Shown: positions 49,314 through 58,876 of the stretch, in pieces | Layout of the letters: the number at the start of each line of letters is the position of its first letter | Numbering within the stretch: the stretch's first letter is position 1 | Program-made: the position numbers and the translations under genes | Assembly (NCBI GenBank): GCA_965240325.2 | Contig: OZ251225.1 | Span: 868,001-932,000, forward strand | Source of the DNA: Rebecca billardiae RCC1528 | Taxonomy: Eukaryota > Haptophyta | DNA length: 64,000 nucleotides | Reading direction: 5' to 3' | Notes under the pieces: model-generated | Told to the model about the DNA's origin: nothing | The model's database searches: none | Seen by the model: the letters and a program-made list of their open reading frames with translations, nothing else

Positions 49314-50430
49314 TGTTACAGCTGTTACAGGGGGCCTCCTCCCGGGCCCGGCGGCCCGCCCGCCCCGGCCCCGGACCGGCCGGCTCCCGGACTCTGCGCC
49401 GCGCCGGACTTGTTACGTGTTACGGCCGTGTTACAGCTGTTACAGGGGGCCGCTCCTCCCGCGGGCCCGGCCGCGGCCGGCCCGCCGGCAGCCCCGGACT
49501 CGGACCGGAGCCGGACTTGTTACGTGTTACGGTGTTACAGCTGTTACAGGGGGCCTCTGACTGGCTCCTCCCGGGCCGCGAGGCCCGGGCCCGCCGGCAG
49601 CCCCGGACCCGGATGACGCGCCGGAGTTGTTACGTGTTACGGTGTAGTACAGCTGTTACAGGGGGCCTCCCGTCCCGGGCCCGGCGCGGCCGGCCCGCCG
49701 GCAGCCCCGGACTCCGGGACGAGCCGGACTTGTTACGTGTTACGGTGTTACAGCTGTTACAGGGGGCCTCCTCCCGGGCCGCGAGGCCCGGGCCCGCCGG
49801 CAGCCCCGGACCCGGACGCGCCGGACTTGTTACGTGTTACGGTGTTACAGGCAATACAGCTGTTGACAGGGGGCCTCCTCCCGGGCCCGGCGCGGCCGCC
49901 CGGCCGGCCCGCCGGCAGCCCCGGACTCCGGGACGAGCCGGACTTGTTACGTGTTACGGTGTTACAGCTGTTCAACAGGGGGCCTCCTCCCGGGCCGCGA
50001 GGCCCGGGCCCGCCGGCAGCCCCGGACCCGGACGCGCCGGACTTGTTACGTGTTACGGTGTTACAGCTGTTACCGAGCCTGGGGCCTCCTCCCGGGCCCG
50101 GCGCGGCCGGCCCGCCGGCAGCCCCGGACTCCGGGACGAGCCGGACTTGTTACGTGTTACGGTGTTACAGCTGTTACAGGGGGCCTCCTCCCGGGCCGCG
50201 AGGCCCGGGCCCGCCGGCAGCCCCGGACCCGGACGCGCCGGACTTGTTACGTGTTACGGTGTTACAGCTGTTACAGGGGGCCTCCTCCCGCCCCCGGGCC
50301 CGGCGCGGCCCGGCCCGCCGGCAGCCCCGGACCGTCCGGGACGAGCCGGACTTGTTACGTGTTACGGTGTTACAGCTGTTACAGGGGGCCTCCTCCCGGG
50401 CCGCGAGGCCCGGGCCCGCCGGCCCAGGAG
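49188..50430 (+). repeat. Tandem array of twelve ~105-bp units (GTGTTAC words)
   Basis: Each unit starts with TTACGTGTTACGGTGTTACA followed by GCTGTTACAGGGGGCCTCC and a GC-rich half (CCCGGGCC...CCGCCGGCAGCCCCGGA...GCCGGACTTG). TTACGTGTTA begins at 49191, 49301, 49413, 49520, 49630, 49733, 49830, 49947, 50046, 50150, 50247 and 50355 (spacing 97-117). Two sub-types of the GC half alternate in the later units (GGACTCCGGGACGAGC versus GGACCCGGACGCGC), implying two-unit duplications. The array is translated without stops in one plus frame, but that is an effect of composition. Confidence 0.92.
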
Positions 50431-51195
50431 TGCCGCCGCGGACCGACCGCGCCGCTGACTCAGGACGCCGACGGCGTCACGGCGGCGATGCGGCGCGCCG
50501 CCGCGCGGCCGCCGCCGCGCGCGCGCGCCTGACGCGCGCGCTGTCGAGCCGCAGTCCCTCGCGTGCCTGCGCTGGCGGGTGACCGGGGTGTTACCATCGC
50601 TACGGCCGACAGGGCCAAAAATCCCTATAGAAAACATTTCCCCTATGAAGGTAATATGGGTAGCAGAAACTCGGGTCCATACCCGACGGATGCGCAAGCC
50701 GCGCCCGGGCTGCCTGGGCAGTGAATGTGATGAGTGAACATTGGCGCAGGGCCGCAGGCGGTACTCGGTATGATAGTCCGGAGCTTCATACCTTACCCCC
50801 ATATTGCGGATGCGTTTCTGCTAACATGATGATGCATGATTGTAGTCTGGATACTTGATGATTGAAAGTACGTACTTTCATCATAGAATCACTCCAGTGC
50901 TTCCATGGGTGTTGCAAAATAATTCGCATCATTGATGACTTGCTGTTCGATTATTTTGTTTCACAAGCCGGGCGTTCGCTCGCTAGAGTCTATGATAGAG
51001 CTCGGTGTTGGAGTACCCCATAAACATTTAGCTCGGCGTTTGGAGATTCAGGCTCTCGGACTTATCACTCGTCTGAATCCAAGTCAGATATGAATCTCAA
51101 CCGCCAAGGTTGAGATCTGGTGGAGGTGTACGCCGTCCGGAGGAGCGGAGACGGCAGAAAAACGCAAGGACGACGAGACTCTGACGAGGCCAGAC
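50431..51195. other. Gene-free interval upstream of AP2 protein 2
   Basis: After the array a GTGTTACC word at 50588 is the last trace of it. 50800-51070 is AT-rich with short palindromes (GTACGTAC; AATAATTCG). Presumed promoter of the AP2 gene. No TATA box assigned. Confidence 0.35.
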
Positions 51196-52431
51196 GTGGA
51201 ATCGTGGATACGTGCAACCCCCCGGCAGGCGGCCGGGTGGAAACGCGAAGGTGGAACCAGGGGCATCAACGCGGAGCGCGCAATGCTCGCGGCTGCCCCA
51301 GCAGGCGCGAGCCCAGCGGCCGCGGCGCCGCGCTCGGGGGGGCACCCGTGCGCTGAATCGCTCGCGCACACGCGGGAGGCCTCGCCCGCCGGCAGCAGCG
51401 ACGCTCAGAAGGGCCCTGCCCTTGCTGCCCCGGGGGGGACAGTCAACCCGGCGAGCGGGCGGCGGCGCAAGTACGACATCAAGTACAAGGGCGTGTACGC
51501 GTGCAAGGTGTCCGGCGGGAACTACTGGCAGGCACAAATATCGGTCAATGGCACGACCCACCATCTCGGCGTCTTTGCCACCGCCGTCGAGGCCGCGCGC
51601 GCGTATGACGAGCAGGCGCGAATGCTTGGCCGGCGCCTCAACTTTGACACGCCCGCGGAGGCGGAGGCGGCGCTCGCGAGCGCAGGCGTGGGTGCGCGCA
51701 CCACCTCCACTGGGTCAGGAGGCGCTGGCGCTGCCGCCGTCGCCGCCGCCGCCGCCGCCGCCGCCGCGCGCGCCGCCGCCGCCGCCGACGGCGGCGCTTC
51801 TGCGAGCGCGGGGCCAGCTATGGCCTTCTGGTACCCGACACCGGGGCCACTCGCGCAGCCGCCGGTGAGGGCGCACGTGATCGCCGGGCCAGGCATGCCG
51901 CAGCACGCGCAGCCCTTTGGCGCGCGGCCGCAGCCAGTGCTGCCAGGACATCGGCGGGGCGCACACTCGCTGGACCAGCGGCTGCAGCCGCGCCAAGCGA
52001 TGGACGAGGCCCGGGACGACGCGCCGACAGCGCCGCCGACGCTGGCGCACGGCTTCGCCGCGCACCCGTCGTTGCATTCCGCCGCGCACGCAGGCCCCGT
52101 GCCGATGGACGAGGACGCCGTCCTCAACGCGCTCGCAGCGCATGCCGCTGAGAGCCAAGCGCAGGCAGGGGCACTCAGCCCGCCCGCGCACAGCGTCGAT
52201 GCTGAAGCGGGCGCGCGCTGGGTCGGCGTGCCGCTCAAGGCGCAGGAGCTCGCGGCCTTCTGGCAGGGCACGGGCGCGGCGCCGTTCAACCCGGCGCTCG
52301 CGATCATGTCCTCGAGCGGCGAAGAGGAGGGCGTGGCTGGTGGCACCGGCGTCCCCAGCCTCCCCGCCGCCGGGCCGATCTGGGACGCCCTGCGGAGGTG
52401 CGCCACCGAGCCCTCGGACGGCTCCCTCTGA
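51196..52431 (+). CDS. AP2-domain protein 2, paralog of protein 1
   Basis: 411 residues from ATG 51196; the ATG at 51286 (MLAAAPAGAS) is an equally good start. AP2 domain about residues 89-150: RRKYDIKYKGVYACKVSGGN, YWQAQISVNGTTHHLGVFAT, AVEAARAYDEQARMLGRRLN. It is clearly paralogous to the protein at 44949-46154 (same KYKGVYACK, HHLGVF and AARAYDEQAR blocks). A poly-Ala tract (GCC repeat, 51735-51790) follows. Near residue 343 is WVGVPLKAQELAAFWQGTGA, the shared C-terminal motif. Same strand as its paralog, 5 kb apart, with the primase element between them. Predicted transcription regulator. Confidence 0.85.
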   Translation: MESWIRATPRQAAGWKREGGTRGINAERAMLAAAPAGASPAAAAPRSGGHPCAESLAHTREASPAGSSDAQKGPALAAPGGTVNPASGRRRKYDIKYKGVYACKVSGGNYWQAQISVNGTTHHLGVFATAVEAARAYDEQARMLGRRLNFDTPAEAEAALASAGVGARTTSTGSGGAGAAAVAAAAAAAAARAAAAADGGASASAGPAMAFWYPTPGPLAQPPVRAHVIAGPGMPQHAQPFGARPQPVLPGHRRGAHSLDQRLQPRQAMDEARDDAPTAPPTLAHGFAAHPSLHSAAHAGPVPMDEDAVLNALAAHAAESQAQAGALSPPAHSVDAEAGARWVGVPLKAQELAAFWQGTGAAPFNPALAIMSSSGEEEGVAGGTGVPSLPAAGPIWDALRRCATEPSDGSL

Positions 52432-53064
52432 TGAGGGGCCCCGGGGCGGGGCGGGCGGTGGGCGCGGTGGCGCGGCGACCCCTGCGGCCGGGCTGCGCTG
52501 CGCACGCGGGGCCTGCGGCGGCTGGACGGGCTGGTGAGCCGCCAACAGCTGGTGCAGCTGACGCGCACCGCCGTCGTGTCCACCCACGTGAGTGAATGGA
52601 GGGCACTCTTCACGTTCGTCAGTATTTGACGCCCCGGTGTGTATATCCACTTCGGCGAGAGGTCTGGCCTCGGTCGCGCAGAGGACTGGCGCCGGACTTT
52701 TTGCGGAGCGCGCGGAGCGCATGCTGGCTGGCTGGCTGCCGACGTCGCCAGGCTCAGGCCGCACCACTGTCTGTGACTCAACACCGTCAAGACGACCGCG
52801 TCCGCTGCGGCGGCCCGCGTGTGAGTGTCCGGACCGATGCAGGCCCAGCCGCCGCGGCCGGGCGCGCGGGGGCCATACCCGCGCCTACGGATCACGATAT
52901 ATATATATATATATATATACTACATAGCAGTTAACTAATCTGGCTGACTGCCGCCCGGGTCCCCCACGCGGCCTCAGGCTCAGGTCCAGGAGCCGTCTGA
53001 CGCGCGGGGCCCCAAGCGGCTTCGGGCAAGCGGGCCCGCGCCGGCGCCTCGAAACTCTCGGTCC

Positions 53065-53200
53065 GTCCACCTCCCTGAAAATCAACCCGGCCCCGTCCCT
53101 TTTTTCTTTGATCAAAGATCTTTTATTTGAAACGTGGTTAGGGCCCGCACTGCGGGCTCCGCACGCTGCGCGCTCCGCCCTGCACCGCGGGCGCCGCCAT
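53065..53200 (+). repeat. Dispersed repeat family C, copy 2
   Basis: CTTTGATCAAAGATCTTTTA, AGGGCCCGC...GCGGGCTCC and CGCTCCGCCCTGCACCGCGG occur as at 1755-1842. Confidence 0.55.
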
Positions 53201-53496
53201 TATATATCGATCTCGTCGGATTCAGAATATATAGTACATATGTGGTGTTATTGGTACAATAACTGAGTGTGTACGAGCTGCATGACGGAGGGGCTCGCTG
53301 TGAGGCCTCTGCACTCCACTTACCTGTTTCGTCGCAGCCGCCCTCGCAGAATTTCACCGGGACTCTTCTGCGGGTACGCCGCGGGTGCACGAGCAAAGTG
53401 CCCTGCCAGAGGGGCGGACGAACCAGCCATGCTGCTGCCCCTGGGCATTCGGCAAGTCATCGGCGCGAGCACCGCCTCGCTTCGTCGGATTCAGAA

Positions 53497-53530
53497 TATA
53501 TAGTACATATATATATATATGTACTATATA
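53497..53530. repeat. 34-bp perfect AT-rich palindrome
   Basis: TATATAGTAC(AT)nGTACTATATA reads the same on both strands across 34 bases. It immediately follows the second copy of the CGTCGGATTCAGAATATATA word (first copy 53215). Confidence 0.7.
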
Positions 53531-53720
53531 TATATATGTGTCCTCCTGCATGAAGAGCGACGCGACGCCATTGAGTATGGACGAACATCACCCACAGTCT
53601 GCGTGATGTGCATGCGAGGGCAGGTATTGCAGCATATATGCGAGCATGCAGCAAATGCCGATACACACCATGCCGAAATGGTGATGTATAAATATATACT
53701 TGCGCGTGGTGGGGATTTGT

Positions 53721-53882
53721 CCCTGGCTGAACGGGAAGAGCGACTGAGCCGACGGTGCCAAAGCTGCGCGCAGACTGCGCCAGCGTGTGGCAGCAAGGTC
53801 CCCCTGGCTGAACGGGAAGAGCGACTGAGCCGACGGTGCCAAAGCTGCGCGCAGACTGCGCCAGCGTGTGGCAGCAAGGTCC
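53721..53882 (+). repeat. Exact tandem duplication of an 81-bp unit
   Basis: Copies 53721-53801 and 53802-53882 start CCCTGGCTGAACGGGAAGAG and show no difference; a few further bases (CTGGCT) resume a third. The unit is 27 codons long but coding is not otherwise supported. Confidence 0.9.
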
Positions 53883-54961
53883 CTGGCTCAGGCAAGCGCA
53901 GCACTCACAGGCCTGACGACAAGGTTGTCAACCACAACGGAGGCTGCAGGGGCGGATGGCGGGTTTCGCAACGAGCACAAGCAAAGAACGCAGAGGAGAT
54001 GGCGGGACCTCGGGCTTTGCAGATGCGCAGGCCGAAGCAGGGGCTGCCGAGAGATGAGCAGCTCGGCCCGAAAGGTCGTGTAACCGATGATCGAGCGAGC
54101 CCTGCTAGGTGGGCTGCTTGATATGAACTTTGGTAAGTTGCCACGCCGACTTAAGATGACCTTGTATATGATCTCGAGCGCCGGATAGTGGAGAGGAGCG
54201 GGTACTTACAGAGGAGCCAGTGTGGTTGGCCGATATGAAAGGACCAGCGCCCGCCATGATGATGATAAAGGATAGCTCCGTGGCCGATGAGCTCCGGAAA
54301 TCGACTGCAACTACCTGCAGGACCTAGAAGACGATGGCGGCCCTTGTCCACCAGCTGCGCGTTGCCTTTCCAGCCTCCCGACACACTCGGTTATAACTCC
54401 GTTATAACGCCACATATACTACTCAGCTTATTGATGATGATTCCGCCCCGGCATCGCGAAGAGTTCGTCGATTCAGTATATGTGGACTGTACAGGCCGCG
54501 ACTGTGAAACGGAGTCGGATAGTGTATCATCAGCATCAATCGGCCCGAATCGGGTCCGAGCCCGACATCAGATTATTCATAATTCAGATTCAGTGACAGT
54601 GTCAGTGTCAGCACGGTGTCGACGCCGATTGTGTGGCGGAGTCGACAGTAGTAGTCTATATAATGTAATCGGACCACTCGTCGGATCAGCCCTGCTCGCC
54701 CTCGAGCGGGCCTGAATGCCTGATGCCCTCCTCGAAAGGCCCATGCGCGCGCCATGCGCCCCTGAGGCGGCCCCTGAGCCCCTGAGGCCTTCCTCCGGTT
54801 CCTCCACTTCGCCGCCCTGGCTGATATCATGACCGAACGCAGCTTGGGACGTATCGCATTTCACAGGCAGCGACCATCGGGCCAGCGAGGCCTCCATCGT
54901 CACGGCGGCAGACGCAAACACCGACCGAGGTTCCAGGGTGACCGTCGGCCATCCTCGCTCG

Positions 54962-56611
54962 TCATGACGCGTCGCCGCCATCGAGCTGATCATCCGCCGC
55001 GCGCGATGAGCGCACGCGCTCGAGCAGCTCGTCGACACTCGCGCCCGAGCGGTCGACGACGGCCCTGTCCGCGCCCGCCGCCACGAGGAGCCGCACGAGC
55101 TCGTCCTGGCCGTGCGTGGCCGCGAGGAGGAGCGGCGTGTCCTCGAACTTGGTGCGCGCCTCGAGTGCCGCAGCGAGCTTGGCGGAGCGCTCGCCGCCGA
55201 GCGCGTCGATCAGCATCCGCGCGAGCGACGCGTGCCCGAGTCGCGCGGCCTCGTGGAGCGCCGTCTCGCCCTTCGCGTTGGGCATGTCCGCCGGCGCGTT
55301 CGCGTCGAGCAGCGCGCGCAAGGCCTCCTCGCTCCCCGCGCGCACGGCGCCGATCACCGCGCCGTTGCCGCGCGCGCCCGCCGAGGCCGCGTCCGCGCCG
55401 CTTGCCAGCAGCGCGCGGACGGCCTCGGCGTGCCCGCGGCGCGCGGCGAGCAAGAGCGGCGTGTCTGCGCGCGCGTTGGGCGCGTCGAGTGGCACGCCTC
55501 GCGCGCCGAGGTCCGCGAGCATCGCCGCCTGCCCCGCGAGCGCGGCGTAGTGCGCCGCGCCCATCTGCTCGCGGTTCGTCGCGCTCACGGCCGCGCCCGC
55601 CCCGAGCAGCGCGCTCACAGTCTCAGCATGGCCGCCGCCGATCGCGACGAGCAGCGGGCTCTCGCCGCGGTCGTTGGCCGCGTCGACGGCCGCGCCGCGC
55701 TCGAGCAGCCAGCGCACCATCTCGAGCTGCCCCGAGCGCGCCGCCTCGATCAGCGCCGTCTCCCCCAGCCAGTCCACCGAGTCGACGCCCAGCCCCCCCT
55801 GCCCCACGAGCAGCTGCACGTCTGCCAGCCGGCCGTTGCGCGCGGCCAGCAGCAGCGGCGCGCCCTCGCGCGGGTCGTGCGGGTCGCGGGTGCGCTCGGG
55901 CTCGGGGTCGGTGGCATCGGTGGCGAACGCCGGGCTCAGGTGCGCGCGCACCGAGCCACCGCGCTCGATCAGCGCGCGCACCACCTCCATGTGCCCGTGC
56001 GACGCGGCGTCGAGCGCCGGTGTGACCGAGTCGCCGGCTGCATCTCCGTCGACAGGCGCACCGCGCTCGAGCAGGAAGGTGACGACGGCGAGGTGGCCGG
56101 CGCGGGCGGCGGCGGCGAGGGCGGAGAAGCCACGGCGCGAGCTCAGGCGCACGTCCACGCCCAGCCGCGCGAACTCCTCCAGCACCTCCACACGGCCCGC
56201 GCGCGCGGCGGCCAGCACCGCGTGCCCGTATCCGTGCTCATCCGCGAGGGCCACGTCCGCGCCTGCGCGGATGAGCGCGAAGCAGGTGTCCCACTGCTCC
56301 ATCGTGACGGCCTCGGAGAGGGCAGTAGTGCCTATGCTCGTCCGCTCGTTCACGTCCACGCCGCGCCCGGCAAGCCACTCCACCATCTCGACCTTGCCCG
56401 CGCGCGCGGCCTCGATCAGAATGGTCGACTCGCGCCAGTGCAGGTACACATCGTGGGAGGCGCCGCCCTCGACGAGCTCGCGCGCGCGCGCCCAGTCGTC
56501 GGCGCTGAGCGCGCGCTCGAGCTCCGTTTGCTCGCGCTGCTCGTGCAAGGGGTGCGTGTACGTGTGCTCCTGCGGCCGTGGTTCGCGCGGCGCTGTGTTT
56601 CGCGCGCGCAC
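54962..56611 (-). CDS. Ankyrin-repeat protein 1
   Basis: 549 residues, almost entirely ankyrin repeats (about 14-15), a protein-protein interaction solenoid. Typical units: STILIEAARAGKVEMVEWLA, TALIEAARSGQLEMVRWLLE, TPLLLAARRGHAEAVRALLA, TALHEAARLGHASLARMLID. The C-terminus (RSGASVDELLERVRSSRAAD) is a short capping helix. Start at the first ATG (56611) is uncertain: an upstream exon at 56808-56749 (MPASRDGPRWPSALLPLLLL, ending ...TMLILD) could join in frame through GTGAAT...CCGCAG to EHTYTHPLHEQ, which would give a membrane anchor. Function and partner unknown. Confidence 0.85.
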   Translation of the reverse strand: MRARNTAPREPRPQEHTYTHPLHEQREQTELERALSADDWARARELVEGGASHDVYLHWRESTILIEAARAGKVEMVEWLAGRGVDVNERTSIGTTALSEAVTMEQWDTCFALIRAGADVALADEHGYGHAVLAAARAGRVEVLEEFARLGVDVRLSSRRGFSALAAAARAGHLAVVTFLLERGAPVDGDAAGDSVTPALDAASHGHMEVVRALIERGGSVRAHLSPAFATDATDPEPERTRDPHDPREGAPLLLAARNGRLADVQLLVGQGGLGVDSVDWLGETALIEAARSGQLEMVRWLLERGAAVDAANDRGESPLLVAIGGGHAETVSALLGAGAAVSATNREQMGAAHYAALAGQAAMLADLGARGVPLDAPNARADTPLLLAARRGHAEAVRALLASGADAASAGARGNGAVIGAVRAGSEEALRALLDANAPADMPNAKGETALHEAARLGHASLARMLIDALGGERSAKLAAALEARTKFEDTPLLLAATHGQDELVRLLVAAGADRAVVDRSGASVDELLERVRSSRAADDQLDGGDAS

Positions 56612-57199
56612 CGCGCGCGTCGACCGTAGCCGGCGTCAGCAGCGCAGCGCGCTCAACGCGCGCGGGCGACGGGCAACGCACCCATCCATGCGCCACCAAT
56701 GATATTCACGTCGAGTATGAGCATGGTCACGCCATACGCGACCGCCAGCAGCAAGAGCAGCGGCAGAAGGGCCGACGGCCAACGCGGCCCGTCTCGACTC
56801 GCGGGCATCGTGCAGAGGATGAGGGAAGTCGAGACTCCGCCGCGTCCCGCGTGCGTGCCCGCGCGCTCCAGAGCGAGCAGCCGTGCGGTGGGCCCTGCGC
56901 TGTGATGCCTGATCGATGCCTGATCGCGGGACTGTCGGCATCGGCCCTGGCTCGCGTTGAAGTGCAGCCCTCCTAAAGCGTATCGTCTCTCTGACGAGAC
57001 AGCAGCAGATCCTGTGCGTGCTGAGTGAGCAAAGACGATTGCAACACTGTACTGGCAGGCCGTGAGGCTTATGCACGGCCGCCGCATGCTCGCTGTCGCA
57101 CCGACGAGTGGTCCCGTGTATTCTCGGCCATGCCCGTGCAGAGTTGTCCGCACGCGCCGCCCTGCAGGCTGCTGTCTGCCCCCTCTATGCTTAATGAGC
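56612..57199. other. Interval with a possible 5' membrane-anchor exon for ankyrin protein 1
   Basis: On the minus strand, ATG 56808 opens a 51-codon frame with one strong hydrophobic span (LLPLLLLLAVAYGVTMLIL), ending at 56653. It could be a first exon of the ankyrin gene (donor GTGAATATC at about 56748, acceptor CGGCCGCAG at 56576-56568) or a stand-alone micro-protein. 56900-57199 shows nothing recognised. Confidence 0.35.
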
Positions 57200-57837
57200 T
57201 TAGCCCGAGCTCTTCGCCTTGGACTTCTTGAGGCCGCGCAGCTTCTTGAGGCGGTTCTTGAGCTCCTTCTTCTGCTTGCGCGCGCCGCCCTTCTTCTTCG
57301 AGAGGCCAGCCTTCAGCAGCCGGTGCACGGGCTCAAACTTCTTCATCACCGTTGTGTTGTCATAGATCATCCCAAAACCCGTGCTCCGCCCGCCACCGAA
57401 CGCCAGCTTGAAGCCAAAGAGCACAATCGTCGTCGGGTCCGACACCTGCGCGCAGCGCGCACGACAAGCCCCCCCGGCCCCAAGCGCAGTGAGCACAGGC
57501 TGCGCAGGCCGCCGCGTCGCACAGACGATCGTCGGGATCCGCAGCGAACGCACCTTGTACAGCTTCGCCAGCTTTTCGCGCATTTCTGACTTTGGGATGC
57601 CCGCCACGCCAGGGTGCAGCACGTCCACCACCTGTCCACACGCCACGCGCGCGCCACGCACTGTCAGCGCCCACACTCGCCCGCGCGAGCGCGCGATGCA
57701 AGCACAGCCCATCCGCCTGCACCACGGCGCACGAGGTGCGCCCGCAGGGCGGCGCGCACAAATTGGCGACGGCCCAGCAGCGGGTTCGTGATGAACTTCT
57801 TTGTCCGAATCGTGCACGCCTTCGCCGCGTCCGTCAT
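57200..57837 (-). CDS. RPS24: Cytosolic ribosomal protein S24e, three exons
   Basis: Small-subunit ribosomal protein eS24. Exons 57837-57760, 57631-57554 and 57445-57200; introns 57759-57632 (128 nt) and 57553-57446 (108 nt), both phase 0 with GTGCG donors. The spliced product is 133 residues, the length of the animal protein. Landmarks: [85 protein letters not shown] and a Lys-rich tail. The splice sites were fixed by the conserved 'Q(M/F)-V(I/V)DVLHPG' and 'LYK-x-x-(D/T)...FGF' joins. Diverges from the ankyrin gene at 57998 across 160 bases. Confidence 0.97.
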
Positions 57838-57997
57838 GGCTACGGGCTCCCTGCTGCAAGGAGCTCCCACGCCGAGTTGGCCGCGTGGCGAGCGTATCCG
57901 GGCAAGTCCGGATTGGTGAAAGTCCGGTGAATTGCGGATCATGCAGGTCCGGATCGGCGTTTCGGGAGCCCTTGTTCGGGCGACCGCACGGAGGGCG

Positions 57998-58876
57998 ATG
58001 GCAGCCGCCCGTCAACGGCAGGAGCCGGAGGATGTGGAGGATGTGCTTGTGGCGGCAGCGCGGTCAGGCGACGTGGCGCGCACGCGCGAGCACGCACGTC
58101 TCGATCCGTCCTCTGCGATGCGCGCGCTCATTGCCGCCGCGGTCGGCGGCCATGCGGAAGTCACCGCCGCGCTTGCGCCGCTGCCAGATGCCACTGATGG
58201 TTTGAGCACCGCGCTGCTCCTGGCCGCCCGCCACGGCCACGCAGCGGTAGTGGACGCGCTGCTGGCCGCAAATGCGGAGAACATGGACGAGGCTCTGATC
58301 GAGGCTGCCGCGCATGGCCGTGGCGACGTGGCGCACCGCCTCCTCGCCAAGGCGAGCGCGCACGCTGCAAACCTCGCCCTGGAGATGGCGGCTGAGGGCG
58401 GCCACGCGCCGATAGTGGCGCTGCTGCTCAAGGAGGGCGCGACGTCGCTCAGCGGCGCGCTCAAAGGGGCGGTCGATGGTGGCCATGCGCGCGTGTGTGA
58501 GCAGCTCATGGACGCCGGCGCCAACCCATCTGAGGGGCTGTGCGACGCAGCGGCTGCGGGCAACAGCACCCTCGCACAGCTGTTTATCAGGCGCGGCGCG
58601 GCCACGCTCGACCAGGCGTTCGTGATCGCGGCGAAGACAGGCAACACGGAGACCGTCGTGGAAATCGTGCACGGGCGCGCCCCGGACCAATCCGACAAGG
58701 CTGCCGTACCCCGCGATGGCGCCGTGTCGCGCGCGCCGCCAGAGATCGCAGCTGCTGCCGAGCGCGCACAGAGGCGCGCAGAGCAGGCAGCGCGTCGCCT
58801 CGACGCGGGCGGCTCACGCCCGGCGGCGGCCAAGCCAGTGTTTCACCGCGCCGTGCGCTCAGAGCGCCGCGCGTGA
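57998..58876 (+). CDS. Ankyrin-repeat-like protein 2
   Basis: 292 residues from ATG 57998 ([20 protein letters not shown]); the frame is open to 57932 but that start lies in the shared upstream region with RPS24. About seven ankyrin-like helical pairs in residues 15-230: [140 protein letters not shown]. The connecting beta-hairpins are short, more like the minimal 'AA..GH..VV..LL' units of protist and giant-virus ankyrins. The last ~60 residues are Ala/Arg-rich and helical. Function unknown. Confidence 0.75.
   Translation: MAAARQRQEPEDVEDVLVAAARSGDVARTREHARLDPSSAMRALIAAAVGGHAEVTAALAPLPDATDGLSTALLLAARHGHAAVVDALLAANAENMDEALIEAAAHGRGDVAHRLLAKASAHAANLALEMAAEGGHAPIVALLLKEGATSLSGALKGAVDGGHARVCEQLMDAGANPSEGLCDAAAAGNSTLAQLFIRRGAATLDQAFVIAAKTGNTETVVEIVHGRAPDQSDKAAVPRDGAVSRAPPEIAAAAERAQRRAEQAARRLDAGGSRPAAAKPVFHRAVRSERRA

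Larger units (their letters stand above)
47044..50430. mobile_element. Primase-bearing inverted-repeat element with a terminal tandem array
   Basis: Inverted arms 47044-47436 and about 48921-49313 (~393 bp) are reverse complements at high identity, including the block GTAACACGTAACA, the GCGGGCCGCC-type GC block and two copies each of GTGAAAAAATGGCGGCGGGG. They enclose one gene (47404-48657) whose first 11 codons lie in the left arm. Beyond the right arm the terminal ~105-bp segment is repeated in tandem (array 49188-50430); the left arm carries two such units in inverse orientation. No target duplication was found, so outer limits are uncertain. The element separates two AP2 paralogs. It does not match any transposon class I can name. 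Confidence 0.65.
52432..54961. other. Gene-free interval with simple repeats, repeat C and a tandem duplication
   Basis: A (TA)n run at 52896-52919; repeat C copy 2 at 53065-53200; TTCAGAATATATAGTACATA at 53221 and again at 53490; a 34-bp AT-rich palindrome at 53497-53530; an exact 81-bp tandem duplication at 53721-53882. A 200-codon frame over the duplication (53519-54121) has no family resemblance and is not called. 54400-54960 contains nothing recognised. Confidence 0.45.

Noticed and set aside
49188-50430. CRISPR array
   Set aside because: Units are contiguous tandem repeats of 97-117 bp with no unique spacers and no cas genes, in a eukaryotic setting.
47366-50458. A 1030-codon plus-strand frame covering the primase gene and the tandem array
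   Set aside because: It overlaps the primase gene in another frame and then runs through the array only because GC-rich repeats lack stops; its translation is Arg/Pro/Ala noise.
53519-54121. 200-codon ORF including the 81-bp duplication
   Set aside because: Starts in a TA-rich palindrome, no family resemblance, and the duplication is exact at the DNA level, so it gives no evidence of coding selection.
54829-56702. Plus-strand frames of 398, 505 and 342 codons opposite the ankyrin gene
   Set aside because: Antisense shadows: composition is Arg/Ala-rich or Ser-rich without domains, while the minus strand has regular ankyrin repeats.
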